A stretch of 64,000 nucleotides of DNA. Origin: Nocardia amikacinitolerans NBRC 108937. GTDB lineage: Bacteria > Actinomycetota > Actinomycetes > Mycobacteriales > Mycobacteriaceae. Under the pieces are notes generated by a model that was not told the origin of the DNA, ran no database searches, and worked only from the letters and a program-made list of their open reading frames with translations. Shown here one piece after another: positions 49,635-57,950 of the stretch (within the stretch, counting starts at the first letter, position 1; every line of letters begins with the position of its first letter). The DNA is taken from positions 121,491 to 185,490 of the forward strand of contig NZ_BDAU01000021.1 in the NCBI RefSeq assembly GCF_001612615.1. Direction: 5' to 3'. Made by a program: the position numbers and the translations under genes.

Positions 49635-50627
49635 ATGACAGCGACCACGGTCGACGGCTCCGCCATCGTGATGAATCCGGACGGCCCGAGCGCCGCGGCG
49701 CGGCTGCTGCTCGCGACCTGCCGCGGTGTGGTGCGACCGATGTTGCGGATGGCCCCGATCACCAGGGCCACCATTCCGGTCGGCGCGTTCGCCATCGACG
49801 GGCTGGCCCGGTTGCGCCCCGCCCCGCGCGGCATCGAACGCGAGCAGGTCACCCTCGGCGGTTTCCGGATGGAGATCGTGCGCCCGTCCGGCGCGGCGCG
49901 GGCGCTGCGCCACGGCGCGGTGCTGTACATGCACGGCGGCGGCTTCGCGGTGTGCGGGCTGGAGACGCACCGGCCGGTCGCGGCCAGCCTGGCAAGGCGC
50001 ATCGGTCTCCCGGTGGTCAATGTCGACTATCGCCAGCTGCCGGTCGGCAGCATCGGCGAGTCGGTCGAGGACTGCCTCACCGCCTACCGCTGGCTGCTGC
50101 GGCACGGCGCCGATCCGGGCCGGATCGTCTTCGCCGGTGATTCGGCGGGCGGGTACCTGACCTTCGCGACCGCGCTGCGCGCGGTACAGGCCGGACTTCC
50201 GGTGCCTGCCGGGTTGATCGGGCTGAGCCCGCTGCTGGACCTGGACTACGCCGCCAAGCGTGAGTACGTCAACGTCGCGCGCGATCCGTACATCCCGCTG
50301 TCGGCGCTGGAAGCCGTCGTGAAACTCGGCGCGGAGATCGACGGCGCGCTCGATCCGCTGCTCTCGCCGGTGAACGGCGCGCTCGCCGGCCTGCCTCCGG
50401 TGCTGATGGTCGCCGCCGAGGACGAGGTGCTGCGCTACGACTGCGAGCTGATGGCGCAGCGGCTCACCGCGGCGGGCGTGCCGCACGCGGTGGAGCTGTG
50501 GCGCGGACAGGTGCACGCGTTCATGAGCATCGCACCGAATCTGCCCGAATCCAGGGCGGCGCTCGGCCGGGTCGCGCGTTTCGCGCGCACCAGGTTCGAG
50601 CAGTTGGAGCAGGCTCGGACGGCCTGA
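49635..50627 (+). CDS. Alpha/beta hydrolase, hormone-sensitive lipase (HSL) family
   Basis: 330 residues from ATG 49635, with GAGGTAGG just upstream. Oxyanion-hole motif MHGGGFAVCG, nucleophile elbow FAGDSAGGYL (Ser), acidic residue in VAAEDEVLRYD, and His in GQVHAFMS make a complete HSL-type catalytic set. A first half with basic residues and RATIPVGAFAIDG may pack on the membrane, but no signal peptide is seen. Probably an intracellular esterase/lipase of short-chain substrates, like mycobacterial Lip proteins. Divergent from rmlA. Confidence 0.9.
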   Translation: MTATTVDGSAIVMNPDGPSAAARLLLATCRGVVRPMLRMAPITRATIPVGAFAIDGLARLRPAPRGIEREQVTLGGFRMEIVRPSGAARALRHGAVLYMHGGGFAVCGLETHRPVAASLARRIGLPVVNVDYRQLPVGSIGESVEDCLTAYRWLLRHGADPGRIVFAGDSAGGYLTFATALRAVQAGLPVPAGLIGLSPLLDLDYAAKREYVNVARDPYIPLSALEAVVKLGAEIDGALDPLLSPVNGALAGLPPVLMVAAEDEVLRYDCELMAQRLTAAGVPHAVELWRGQVHAFMSIAPNLPESRAALGRVARFARTRFEQLEQARTA

Positions 50628-50651
50628 TCACGGTCGGCCGGACGAGTCTTG

Positions 50652-50681
50652 TCCCGCCCCGGGCCCGCGCCCGGGGCGGGA
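50652..50681 (+). terminator. Terminator-like hairpin after hydrolase gene
   Basis: Perfect 13-bp arms (50652-50664 and 50669-50681) with a 4-nt loop; 24 nt after the stop codon. No long T run. Confidence 0.65.
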
Positions 50682-50741
50682 TGCTGTCGCATTACCTCGC
50701 ACGTAATCGACTCCGGTGTCGGGTTTCGGCAGGCTGAGGCC

Positions 50742-51212
50742 ATGGTGGCTACAGAGACGACCCCGACGACACTCGACCGGGCTCTTTCGGCGCTCGCCTA
50801 CGGTCGCATCGCGCTCGGTGCGACCGCGTTGGCCGCGCCGCGCACGGCGGCGCGCTTGGCGCTGACCCGCCCGACTCCCGAACTCGGCTACATGACCAGG
50901 ATCTTCGGCGCCCGCGCGCTCGCGCTCGGCCTCGGTTACCTGACCGCCGCGCCCGCCGATCGGCCGCGCTGGCAGCGCCTCGCGCTCATGGTCGACATCC
51001 TCGACACCGCCAGCGGAACGGCGCACGTGGTGCGCGGCGACATCCACCGCGGGGTCGCCGCCGCGCTGGTCGCGCTGACCGGCGGGTACGCGACCATCGG
51101 CGCCCGCCGCTTCCTGCGGGGACCGGGTCACTTCGCCGGGAACGGCGCGTTGATCGTGGTGAAGTACTGGGCGACCGCCGCGATGGCGATGGGCGCCGTC
51201 ACGAACAGCTGA
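50742..51212 (+). CDS. Small hypothetical membrane-associated protein (156 aa)
   Basis: 156 residues from ATG 50742. Ala/Leu-rich helices (YGRIALGATALAAPRTAARL; RIFGARALALGLGYLTAA; GVAAALVALTGGYATIGAR) suggest a small polytopic membrane protein; DxxHVVRGDIHRG lies between helices. Resembles a widespread actinobacterial group of about 120-130 residues with the same ARAL-LG core, whose role is unknown. The last 28 codons run across the end of the convergent exported-protein gene. Confidence 0.65.
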   Translation: MVATETTPTTLDRALSALAYGRIALGATALAAPRTAARLALTRPTPELGYMTRIFGARALALGLGYLTAAPADRPRWQRLALMVDILDTASGTAHVVRGDIHRGVAAALVALTGGYATIGARRFLRGPGHFAGNGALIVVKYWATAAMAMGAVTNS

Positions 51213-52294
51213 CCGGCGACCGCGCCAAGCGGGCCGATCGCGGCGACCCCGCCGAGGCACCCGACGGCGGCCGCTGGCAGGAACGGCCCGAACAGTCCGG
51301 CGATGGTGGCCGCCGCCACGGTCGCGCCGACGATGCCGCCGAGGACGCAGCCGACGGCCGCGCCGCCGAGTCCGCCGAGCAGCGCGCCCATGCTCACGCC
51401 CAAGCCGATGGTGCTTGCCATCCGCGACCACGCGGCCTGCTCGCGCTCGTATTCGCTCTTCCACGGCGCCTTGTCCTCGAACGGGAGGGCGACGGGCCGG
51501 TAGCTGGCTTTGTCGAGGGCGAGCTGCGGGGTGAGGGTGGCGGTGCGGCCGGAGATCTCCGCGGCGATGGGGAACTCGAACTCGTCGACGCGGAACTTCA
51601 GCGGCGTTCCCGCGAGGACGGTGCCGTCGTCGGCTCGGATCTCGAGGACGTCGTCGGCGATCACGAGCGCGCCGGTGTCGATGCCGAGCACGGCGGTGTG
51701 GCCGGTGGTGCTCGCGGTGAAGCCGACTGTGCCGGTCGTGGCCGTGTCAGCGGTGTTCGCTGTGGAGCCGAGCGCGTTGGTGTTGCCTGGCGCGGCGGTT
51801 TCGGCGGTGTTGGCTGTGGAGCCGAGCGTGTGGGTGTTGCCTGGCGCGGCGGTTTCGGCGGTGTTGGCTGTGGAGCCGAGCGTGTGGGTGTTGCCTGGCG
51901 CGGCGGTTTCGGCGGTGTTGGCCGTGAAGCCGAGCGCGTTGGTGTTGCCTGGCGCGGCGGAGTCAGCGCTGTTCGCTGTGAAGCCCAGCGCGTTGGTGTT
52001 GCCTGGCGCGGCGGAGTCAGCGGTGTTGGCCGTGAAGCCCAGCGCGTTGGTGTTGCCTGGCGCGGCGGAGTCAGCGGTGTTCGCTGTGAAGCCCAGCGCG
52101 TTGGTGTTGCCTGGCGCGGCGGAGTCAGCGGTGTTAGGCGTGGAGCCGAGCGCGTCGCTGTGGCCTGGCGCGGTGGTGCCGGTGGTGTTCGCCGTGAAGC
52201 CCGGCACCTCGGTGTCCGCGGCGGCGGTGCCGGCGGTGGTCGCGACGACGGCGACCAGCAGCCAGGCGGTTGCGGCGAATTTCCTCATCAGCAT
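51128..52294 (-). CDS. Exported glycine-zipper protein with tandem 18-residue repeats
   Basis: 388 residues from ATG 52294 (ATG 52288 also possible). Signal peptide MLMRKFAATAWLLVAVVATT... cut near TAAAD. Residues 32-about 190 are eight full 18-residue repeats plus a partial ninth, consensus G(F/S)TANTA(D/E)(S/T)AAPGNTNAL. Then comes a beta-rich domain (VLAGTPLKFRVDEFEFPIAA...TATLTPQLALDK), a short helix (WKSEYEREQAAWSRM), and a Gly/Ala zipper membrane-like tail ending QYFTTINAPFPAK. The non-repeat part is a clear paralogue of the 52660-53370 gene. Not recognised as a named family; an envelope-associated role is likely. Confidence 0.8.
   Translation of the reverse strand: MLMRKFAATAWLLVAVVATTAGTAAADTEVPGFTANTTGTTAPGHSDALGSTPNTADSAAPGNTNALGFTANTADSAAPGNTNALGFTANTADSAAPGNTNALGFTANSADSAAPGNTNALGFTANTAETAAPGNTHTLGSTANTAETAAPGNTHTLGSTANTAETAAPGNTNALGSTANTADTATTGTVGFTASTTGHTAVLGIDTGALVIADDVLEIRADDGTVLAGTPLKFRVDEFEFPIAAEISGRTATLTPQLALDKASYRPVALPFEDKAPWKSEYEREQAAWSRMASTIGLGVSMGALLGGLGGAAVGCVLGGIVGATVAAATIAGLFGPFLPAAAVGCLGGVAAIGPLGAVAGQLFVTAPIAIAAVAQYFTTINAPFPAK
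51725..52201 (-). repeat. 54-bp in-frame tandem repeat
   Basis: Eight full 54-bp units and a partial ninth inside the exported-protein gene. The units fall into two sub-types (…ADS…NTNAL and …AET…NTHTL), several being nearly identical at the DNA level, which suggests recent expansion by slippage or recombination. Confidence 0.92.
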
Positions 52295-52574
52295 TTGTCC
52301 CGTATCCCTTATTCGCGATGTGCCGGGAATTGCGCGCGGAGTAGCAAACAATTGGTAACCATATGAATCGCCAATGTTAAGACTGTGTTCACTCGGTTGC
52401 GTTCCGCTTCGACAATTCCCTGTTGAGAGCCGTTCGGTCCCCGGCTCGGCTTCGACGTTAAAACCTTGACCTTGGGTGAGGTCAAGTGCGCGGTGGCGCG
52501 GCCGCGTCCGGGTTGCGGAGAGTGTGCGCCCCATAGTGACGGCCGCGCGTGAAAGCAAGCGTCGTCCGGCACGC
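52295..52574. other. Promoter-side spacer of the repeat-protein gene
   Basis: About 280 bases without a gene. The part near 52340-52400 is AT-richer than average and probably holds the promoter of the minus-strand repeat-protein gene. Nothing else is recognised. Confidence 0.3.
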
Positions 52575-52609
52575 GAAAGCCCCGCGCGGCCGAGCCGGGC
52601 GGGGCTTTC
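52575..52609 (-). terminator. Terminator-like hairpin
   Basis: Perfect 11-bp arms (52575-52585 and 52599-52609) beginning GAAAGCCCC, so the minus-strand transcript of the 52660 gene would end in a GC stem followed by CTTTC on the way out. Confidence 0.7.
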
Positions 52610-52659
52610 TGTTCGCGACTTCAGTCGCGCGAATTCAGTTGTGTGACAAGCCGTTCGAA

Positions 52660-53370
52660 TTACTTGGCCGGGGGCACGAACGGCTGGTTGATGGTGGTGA
52701 AGTACTGGATCGCGGCACCGATCGCCACCGGGGCGGTGACGAGGATCTGACCCGCGAGGGTGCCGAGGGCGCCGACGGCCAGGATGCCGCCGATGCAGCC
52801 GATGGCCGCGGCCGGGATGAACGGACCGAACAGGCCGACGATGGTGGCCGACGCGACGGTCGCGCCCGCGATGCCGCCGAGGACACAGCCGACGGCCGCG
52901 CCGCTCAGGCCGCCGACCAGGGTGCCGATGGTGGCGCCCATGCCGATGGTGTCCTTCATGCGGTTGAAGGCGGCGAGCTCGCGGTCGTACTCGCTCTTCC
53001 AGGGCGCCTTGTCCTCGTAGGGCAGGGCGACCGGCTTGTACACGGCCTTGTCGAGGTCGAGCTGCGGGGTCAGCGTCGCGGTGCGGTCGGAGATCTCCGC
53101 GGCGATCGGGAACTCGAACTCGTCGACGCGGAAGGTCAGCGGGGTGCCCGCGACCACGCTGCCGTCGGCGGCCTTGACCTTCAGTGCGTTGTCCTCGACG
53201 ACGAGCGAGCCCGAGTCGAGGGAGATGATCGACTGGGTGTCGGTGGACTTGGCGGTGAAGTTGATCGGAGCGTCGGCGGCCGGAGCGGGCGACGCGTTGA
53301 CCGCACCGGCGGTGACGCCGAGCGCGGCGATCAGCAGCGCCGAGGTGGCGGCGAATTTCCTCATCAGCAT
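52660..53370 (-). CDS. Exported glycine-zipper protein, repeat-free paralogue
   Basis: 236 residues from ATG 53370 (or 53364). The signal peptide MLMRKFAATSALLIAALGVT is almost identical to that of its downstream neighbour. The mature protein has a beta-rich domain with TPLTFRVDEFEFPIAAEISD, then WKSEYDRELAAFNRMKDT, and a Gly-rich hydrophobic tail with repeated GxxxG spacing (GATIGTLVGGLSGAAVG; CVLGGIAGATVAS) ending QYFTTINQPFVPPAK. This looks like an envelope protein with a possible membrane-inserted tail. A tandem duplication made the pair; only the other copy gained the 18-residue repeats. Confidence 0.82.
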   Translation of the reverse strand: MLMRKFAATSALLIAALGVTAGAVNASPAPAADAPINFTAKSTDTQSIISLDSGSLVVEDNALKVKAADGSVVAGTPLTFRVDEFEFPIAAEISDRTATLTPQLDLDKAVYKPVALPYEDKAPWKSEYDRELAAFNRMKDTIGMGATIGTLVGGLSGAAVGCVLGGIAGATVASATIVGLFGPFIPAAAIGCIGGILAVGALGTLAGQILVTAPVAIGAAIQYFTTINQPFVPPAK

Positions 53371-53676
53371 TTTGTTTGGAACCTCGATGTGAAGCGTTCG
53401 GAGGGGACTAGACGATCGAAATCTAGAGCAGCTAACGCGTGGTGAACCGGTTGTGACCGTTAATTCAAATTTTGTTCACCATTGGGCCTCACGGCTTGGT
53501 GCGGTGCCGGAAACGTGCACCCGGAACCAGGGTTTTCGGCGGCGAAGCAAACCGGTCGTCATTCTCCTAGCGAAACGTAAAGAGACGAAGGTCACACTCG
53601 TCGGGTTCGGATTGTTGGCGGCCTTTCATAGCCCGCCGCCATAGATGTCGCGCGCGGGCCCACGTAAGGTCGTAGC
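53371..53676. promoter_or_regulatory. Divergent spacer between exported protein and rmlB
   Basis: 306 bases with no gene. The AT-richer part around 53420-53480 is a likely promoter zone for the minus-strand gene. TAAGGT at 53665-53670 is the ribosome site of rmlB. Confidence 0.35.
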
Positions 53677-54687
53677 GTGCGATTGCTCGTAACCGGCGGC
53701 GCCGGATTCATCGGTGCGAATTTCGTCCATCAGACCGTGGCCGAGCGGCCCGGCACGAGGGTGACCGTGCTGGACGCCCTGACCTACGCGGGCAACAAGG
53801 CGTCGCTGGACCCGGTGGCCGACCGAATCGAATTCGTGCACGGCGACATCGCCGATCTCGACCTGGTCGACGAGCTGGTCAGCGGGGTCGACGCGGTGGT
53901 CCACTTCGCCGCCGAATCGCACAACGACAACTCGCTCACCGAGCCGTGGCCCTTCGTGCAGACCAACATCGTCGGCACCTACTCGCTGCTCCAAGCCGTT
54001 CGCCGCCACGACGTGCGCTATCACCACGTGTCCACCGACGAGGTGTACGGCGATCTCACGCCCGACGAGCCCGCCTTCACCGAGTCCACCCCGTACAACC
54101 CGTCGAGCCCGTACTCCGCGACGAAGGCATCCAGCGATCTGCTGGTCCGCGCCTGGACGCGCTCCTTCGGTGTGCGCGCGACTCTCTCCAACTGCAGCAA
54201 CAACTACGGGCCGTACCAGCACGTGGAGAAGTTCATTCCGCGCCAGATCACCAACCTGATCGACGGCGTGCGCCCCCGGCTCTACGGAGCGGGTCATCAG
54301 ATCCGCGACTGGATCCACGTCGACGACCACAACCGTGCGGTGTGGGACATCCTGGAACGCGGCCGAATCGGGCAGACCTATCTGATCGGCGCGAACGGCG
54401 AACTCGACAACAAGACCGTGGTGCGGATGCTGCTGGAGGCGTTCGACCGCGAGCCCGACGATTTCGACCACGTCACCGACCGTCCAGGCCACGACCAGCG
54501 CTACGCGATCGACGCCACCCTGCTGCGCACCGAACTCGGCTGGACCCCGCGCTACGCCGACTTCCGCGCCGGCTTGGCGGCGACCATCCAGTGGTACCGC
54601 GACAACGAATCCTGGTGGCGCCCGGACAAAGCCGCGACCGAGCGGGCCTACGCGGCCGCGGGCGAACAAACCCTCAACGCCCGCTGA
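53677..54687 (+). CDS. rmlB: dTDP-glucose 4,6-dehydratase
   Basis: 336 residues from GTG 53677. Second enzyme of dTDP-rhamnose synthesis, an extended SDR: NAD-binding start LLVTGGAGFIGANFVH, DALTYAGNKASLD, HFAAESHNDNS, STDEVYGDL and the catalytic YSATKASSD (Tyr-x3-Lys), then NNYGPYQHVEKFIPRQI and DRPGHDQRYAID. It is about 4 kb from rmlC-rmlA and on the other strand. Followed by a large non-coding repeat array, so it is probably expressed alone. Confidence 0.95.
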   Translation: MRLLVTGGAGFIGANFVHQTVAERPGTRVTVLDALTYAGNKASLDPVADRIEFVHGDIADLDLVDELVSGVDAVVHFAAESHNDNSLTEPWPFVQTNIVGTYSLLQAVRRHDVRYHHVSTDEVYGDLTPDEPAFTESTPYNPSSPYSATKASSDLLVRAWTRSFGVRATLSNCSNNYGPYQHVEKFIPRQITNLIDGVRPRLYGAGHQIRDWIHVDDHNRAVWDILERGRIGQTYLIGANGELDNKTVVRMLLEAFDREPDDFDHVTDRPGHDQRYAIDATLLRTELGWTPRYADFRAGLAATIQWYRDNESWWRPDKAATERAYAAAGEQTLNAR

Positions 54688-54691
54688 GCCC

Positions 54692-55012
54692 CGAACGCCA
54701 CCTTCGGTCGCCGATCCGACCGAATATCACCTTCGGTCACTGGGCCGACCGGATGTCACCCTCGGTCGCCGATCCGACCGGATGTCACCTTCGGTCACTG
54801 GGCCGACCGGATGTCACCCTCGGTCGCCGATCCGACCGGATGTCACCTTCGGTCACTGGGCCGACCGGATGTCACCCTCGGTCGCCGATCCGACCGGATG
54901 TCACCTTCGGTCACTGGGCCGACCGGATGTCACCCTCGATCGCCGATCCGACCGGATGTCACCTTCGTCGCCGGGTTCGACAGGATGTCACCTTCGATCG
55001 CCCGGATCCGAC
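54692..55012. repeat. Tandem 29-bp repeat array
   Basis: Eleven units of 29 bp (the last 31) in phase from 54692. Units alternate between an A form (…CTTCGGTCACTGGGCCGAC) and a B form (…CCTCGGTCGCCGATCCGAC), giving a 58-bp super-period; at least three A/B pairs are virtually identical. The rest of the gap (55013-55106) holds further loose GTCACCTTCGATCGG copies. All frames through it are artefacts of the repeat. Confidence 0.9.
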
Positions 55013-55106
55013 CGGAGGCCACTTTCGGTCGGTCCACTCCGGCCGCTGATCGAGGTGACATTCAGCAGTTCGGACGGGCTGAATGTCACCTTCGATCGGA
55101 ATCCGG

Positions 55107-56855
55107 TCAGCCCCAGACGATCGTGCTGTACTTCGCGACCGAGGCGATCAGCGCGACCGAGCTCGCGATGACGATCGTGACCGCCGGTCCCGACGTCGGA
55201 GTCTTCCCCCGAGCGTCGGTGAGCCGCAACGGCATCCAGCGCAGCAGCGCCGCGAACGCGACCAGCGCCAGCGGGACGAAGTAGCGCCCCTGCACGCCGT
55301 CGATGATGTAGTAGCCGACCGGCGTGAACGACATGTACAGCGTCACGTAGATCATCGCGACGCTCGCCGCCACCGTCAGCGCGACGACCGACGTCCTCGC
55401 GAAAGTGGCGGTGCGCGGGTTCATCCGGTCCGCGATGCCGACGCTCACCGCGAAGGCGAGCAGGCAGGCGAGCACCGCGACGGCGGGCACGTCGATGTAG
55501 GCGAAGCCGAGCTCACCGAAGAACTGGGTGAACCAGCGCTGGTCGCGGTAGGATATGCTGTCGCCGAAGACGCTCAGGAAATGCAGTGGATCGCCGAGGA
55601 TCTCGCCGAGCTGTTCACCGGGCTTGACGGTGCCCCACTGGTGCGGCGGCCGCATGAGGCTCATGCCGTCGCCCGTCGGCGCGGCGATCTTCATCCAGAC
55701 CGCGAAGGCCAGCGCGCCGGCGGCCGCGAAGGCCCACGGCACGATCCGACGCCAATGGAATCCGGAAACCGCCGCACCGCCGAAGAATCCGAAGCGGTCC
55801 ACCGGGACGAGCACCACCAGCATGGCGAGCAGCACGTAGGTCGGCTTGCTGACCGGAAGCAGCAGCGTCGCGCCGAGCAAGGCGACGGTCTCGGTGCGGC
55901 TCAGTCCGTTGCCGAGGAACAGCGCCTTGATCAGCAGCGCGGACACCATGATCGCCAGCGCGTTGGTGAGCGTGTCGGCCGTGACCGTGCCCGCCTGGAA
56001 CACCGCGATCGGCAGCACCGCGACGGTGAATCCGAGCCACTGCACCCGGTGCGCGCGCAGCGCGTACAGGCCGAAACCGACCACGATCAGGTAGGCGAGC
56101 AGGCCCGCGAGCCGGGTCAGCGTCACCATGCCGCCCACGTCGAGGTCGAACAGCGCCGCGGCCCGAATGCCAACGGCGGCGGGCACATACGGCACGGGGG
56201 AGTAGGCGGCGGTGTTGGTGAACCAGACCGGCTTCATCGGCGAGTCGACCGGCGCGCTCTTCAACCGGTCGTACGCGCCGGGATCGGCCACCATGGCGCC
56301 CGGCTCTTCCGGGTTCTGCCGGTAGTCGTCGAACGCATAGCCCATCAGCGCGTCGACGTTGGCCGGCACATCGCCGCCGTAGGCGATACCGCGATCGTCC
56401 TGGATCTTCTGCGGCAGGAAGCCGCCGTAGGCGACCTGATACGCGCGGCCGAACTGGGTGATCTCGTCGTGGCCCCAGAACGGCGGCGAGAGCACGGCGA
56501 ACAGGGAGCCGAACAGCGCGGTGATCACCGCGAACGCGACCGTCGCCGCGCCGAAACGAGTGACGATGGCGCGCCCGGTCTTTCGCAGCGTGCCGACTGC
56601 GCGCGGAGACGGCGAATCCTCTTCGCGCTCGCCCTGCTTCGTCTTCGGCGCCTCCGTGTGCGGCGTGGAGTCCGTCGCATCCTCTTCGCGCGAGGCCGCG
56701 GGCTGTTCGGTGCCGGGCGCTGCCGCGGACTCTTCCCCGCCGGGCGCGACCTTCGTGCCGTCGGCCGATTTCACGGACCCGTTCGCGTCCCCCTCGTGCC
56801 CGTTGGACTGCGCGTCGGCCCCCACTGTGCTGCCGCGATCGGCGGAGGTCGTCAC
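55107..56855 (-). CDS. DUF2142-type polytopic membrane protein
   Basis: 582 residues from GTG 56855, overlapping the stop of the GT2 gene (GTGA). A polar, Glu/Ser/Thr-rich N-terminal tail of about 85 residues, then about twelve hydrophobic helices. The first outer loop has SPPFWGHDEITQFGRAYQVA and the next FDDYRQNPEEPG; WFTNTAAYSPVPYVPAAVG follows, all typical of DUF2142, a GT-C-like family. It presumably transfers a sugar from a polyprenyl-phosphate carrier outside the membrane; acceptor unknown. Coupled to the GT2 enzyme that would make such a donor. Confidence 0.82.
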   Translation of the reverse strand: MTTSADRGSTVGADAQSNGHEGDANGSVKSADGTKVAPGGEESAAAPGTEQPAASREEDATDSTPHTEAPKTKQGEREEDSPSPRAVGTLRKTGRAIVTRFGAATVAFAVITALFGSLFAVLSPPFWGHDEITQFGRAYQVAYGGFLPQKIQDDRGIAYGGDVPANVDALMGYAFDDYRQNPEEPGAMVADPGAYDRLKSAPVDSPMKPVWFTNTAAYSPVPYVPAAVGIRAAALFDLDVGGMVTLTRLAGLLAYLIVVGFGLYALRAHRVQWLGFTVAVLPIAVFQAGTVTADTLTNALAIMVSALLIKALFLGNGLSRTETVALLGATLLLPVSKPTYVLLAMLVVLVPVDRFGFFGGAAVSGFHWRRIVPWAFAAAGALAFAVWMKIAAPTGDGMSLMRPPHQWGTVKPGEQLGEILGDPLHFLSVFGDSISYRDQRWFTQFFGELGFAYIDVPAVAVLACLLAFAVSVGIADRMNPRTATFARTSVVALTVAASVAMIYVTLYMSFTPVGYYIIDGVQGRYFVPLALVAFAALLRWMPLRLTDARGKTPTSGPAVTIVIASSVALIASVAKYSTIVWG

Positions 56856-57841
56856 CGCGCGTCTCCACGGGCCGGCGCGTCACCGCCGTTTCGGAACGGG
56901 TCGTCCTCCGCGACAACCGCCGAATAGCGCAGGTAGACCAGGCGCGCCGCCTCGTGGCGGGACCTGCGGATGCCGTCGAGGATCAACCCTGCGGTCCAGG
57001 CCAGGCTGCCGAGCAGCAGCAGCGTGAAGCCGAGGAAAAGGGTCGGGAAGCGCGGAACCTCGCCCGTCCTGGTGAATTCGATGACGATCGGGATGGTCAG
57101 CACGATCGAGACCAGCCAGCTCAGCGTGCCGAACAGACCGTAGAACGCGACGGGCCGCTCGTGCCTGGCCAAGCCGATGATCAGCGCGAGGATCTTGAAA
57201 CCGTCGTGGTAGGTGCGCAGTTTGGATTCGCTGCCCGCTGGGCGATCGCGGAAACCGACCGGGACGGCGGTCTGCGGCACCCGCAGGTGCAGCGAGTGCA
57301 CCGTCAGCTCGGTCTCGATCTCGAACTCACGGGAGACCGCGGGGAAGCTCTTGACGAACCGGCGGGAGAACACGCGGAAACCGCTGAGCATGTCTTCGAC
57401 GTTCTCGCCGAACACCTTTCCGACCACGCCGTTGAGCACCCGGTTGCCGGTCTCGTGGCCCGCGCGGTACGCGGTGCCGGAGGCGTCCTGCTTGCGCACG
57501 CCGAGCACGTGATCGTAGGGGCCGTCGAGCAGCGTCTTGATCATCAGCGGGGCGTCGGCCGCCTCGTAGGTGTCGTCGCCGTCGATCATCAGGTAGACGT
57601 CGGCCTCGATGTCGGCGAACGCGCGCCGCACCACGTTGCCCTTGCCCTTGGTGTGTTCCTGGCGGACGATCGCGCCTGCCTGACGGGCGAGTTCGGCGGT
57701 CCGGTCGGTGCTCAGGTTGTCGTAGACGTAGACGACGATTCCCGGCACGGCGGCTTGGAGGTCGGCGACAACCTTGGCCACCGAGGCCTCTTCGTTGTGG
57801 CACGGGACCACGGCGGCAATACGAAGCTCGGTGGGGTCCAC
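56852..57841 (-). CDS. GT2 polyprenyl-phosphate glycosyltransferase (GtrB/DPM1-like)
   Basis: 329 residues from GTG 57841. GT-A fold at the front: AAVVPCHNEEASVAKVV, YDNLSTDRTAELAR, and the metal-binding LMIDGDDTYEA. Then GFRVFSRRFVKSFP and, from about residue 230, two membrane helices (FGTLSWLVSIVLTIPIVIEF; LFLGFTLLLLGSLAWTAGLI). This arrangement is that of GtrB and dolichol-phosphate-mannose synthase relatives, which move a sugar from a nucleotide donor to polyprenyl phosphate on the inner face. It overlaps the DUF2142 gene, and a GtrA gene is divergent from it. Confidence 0.88.
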   Translation of the reverse strand: MDPTELRIAAVVPCHNEEASVAKVVADLQAAVPGIVVYVYDNLSTDRTAELARQAGAIVRQEHTKGKGNVVRRAFADIEADVYLMIDGDDTYEAADAPLMIKTLLDGPYDHVLGVRKQDASGTAYRAGHETGNRVLNGVVGKVFGENVEDMLSGFRVFSRRFVKSFPAVSREFEIETELTVHSLHLRVPQTAVPVGFRDRPAGSESKLRTYHDGFKILALIIGLARHERPVAFYGLFGTLSWLVSIVLTIPIVIEFTRTGEVPRFPTLFLGFTLLLLGSLAWTAGLILDGIRRSRHEAARLVYLRYSAVVAEDDPFRNGGDAPARGDAR

Positions 57842-57950
57842 CCGGGGTCATTCCTCGATGTCGGCGTGAATGGGGAACACGGGGAGGGTACATGGCTCGC
57901 GGCCTCCGGCGCGCACCCGAGGCATCGGGGTGCTGGGGTACCGTCGCCCG

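Noticed and set aside
51725..52201. CRISPR or intergenic satellite
   Set aside because: The 54-bp unit is a multiple of three and stays in frame inside an exported-protein gene.
54692..55012. CRISPR array
   Set aside because: Units are contiguous 29-bp repeats without unique spacers, and no cas genes are in the window.
54782..55284. Proteins encoded by the repeat array (SPSVADPTGCHLRS-type frames)
   Set aside because: All frames through the array are open because of the repeat; no start site, no codon bias, no non-repeat domain.
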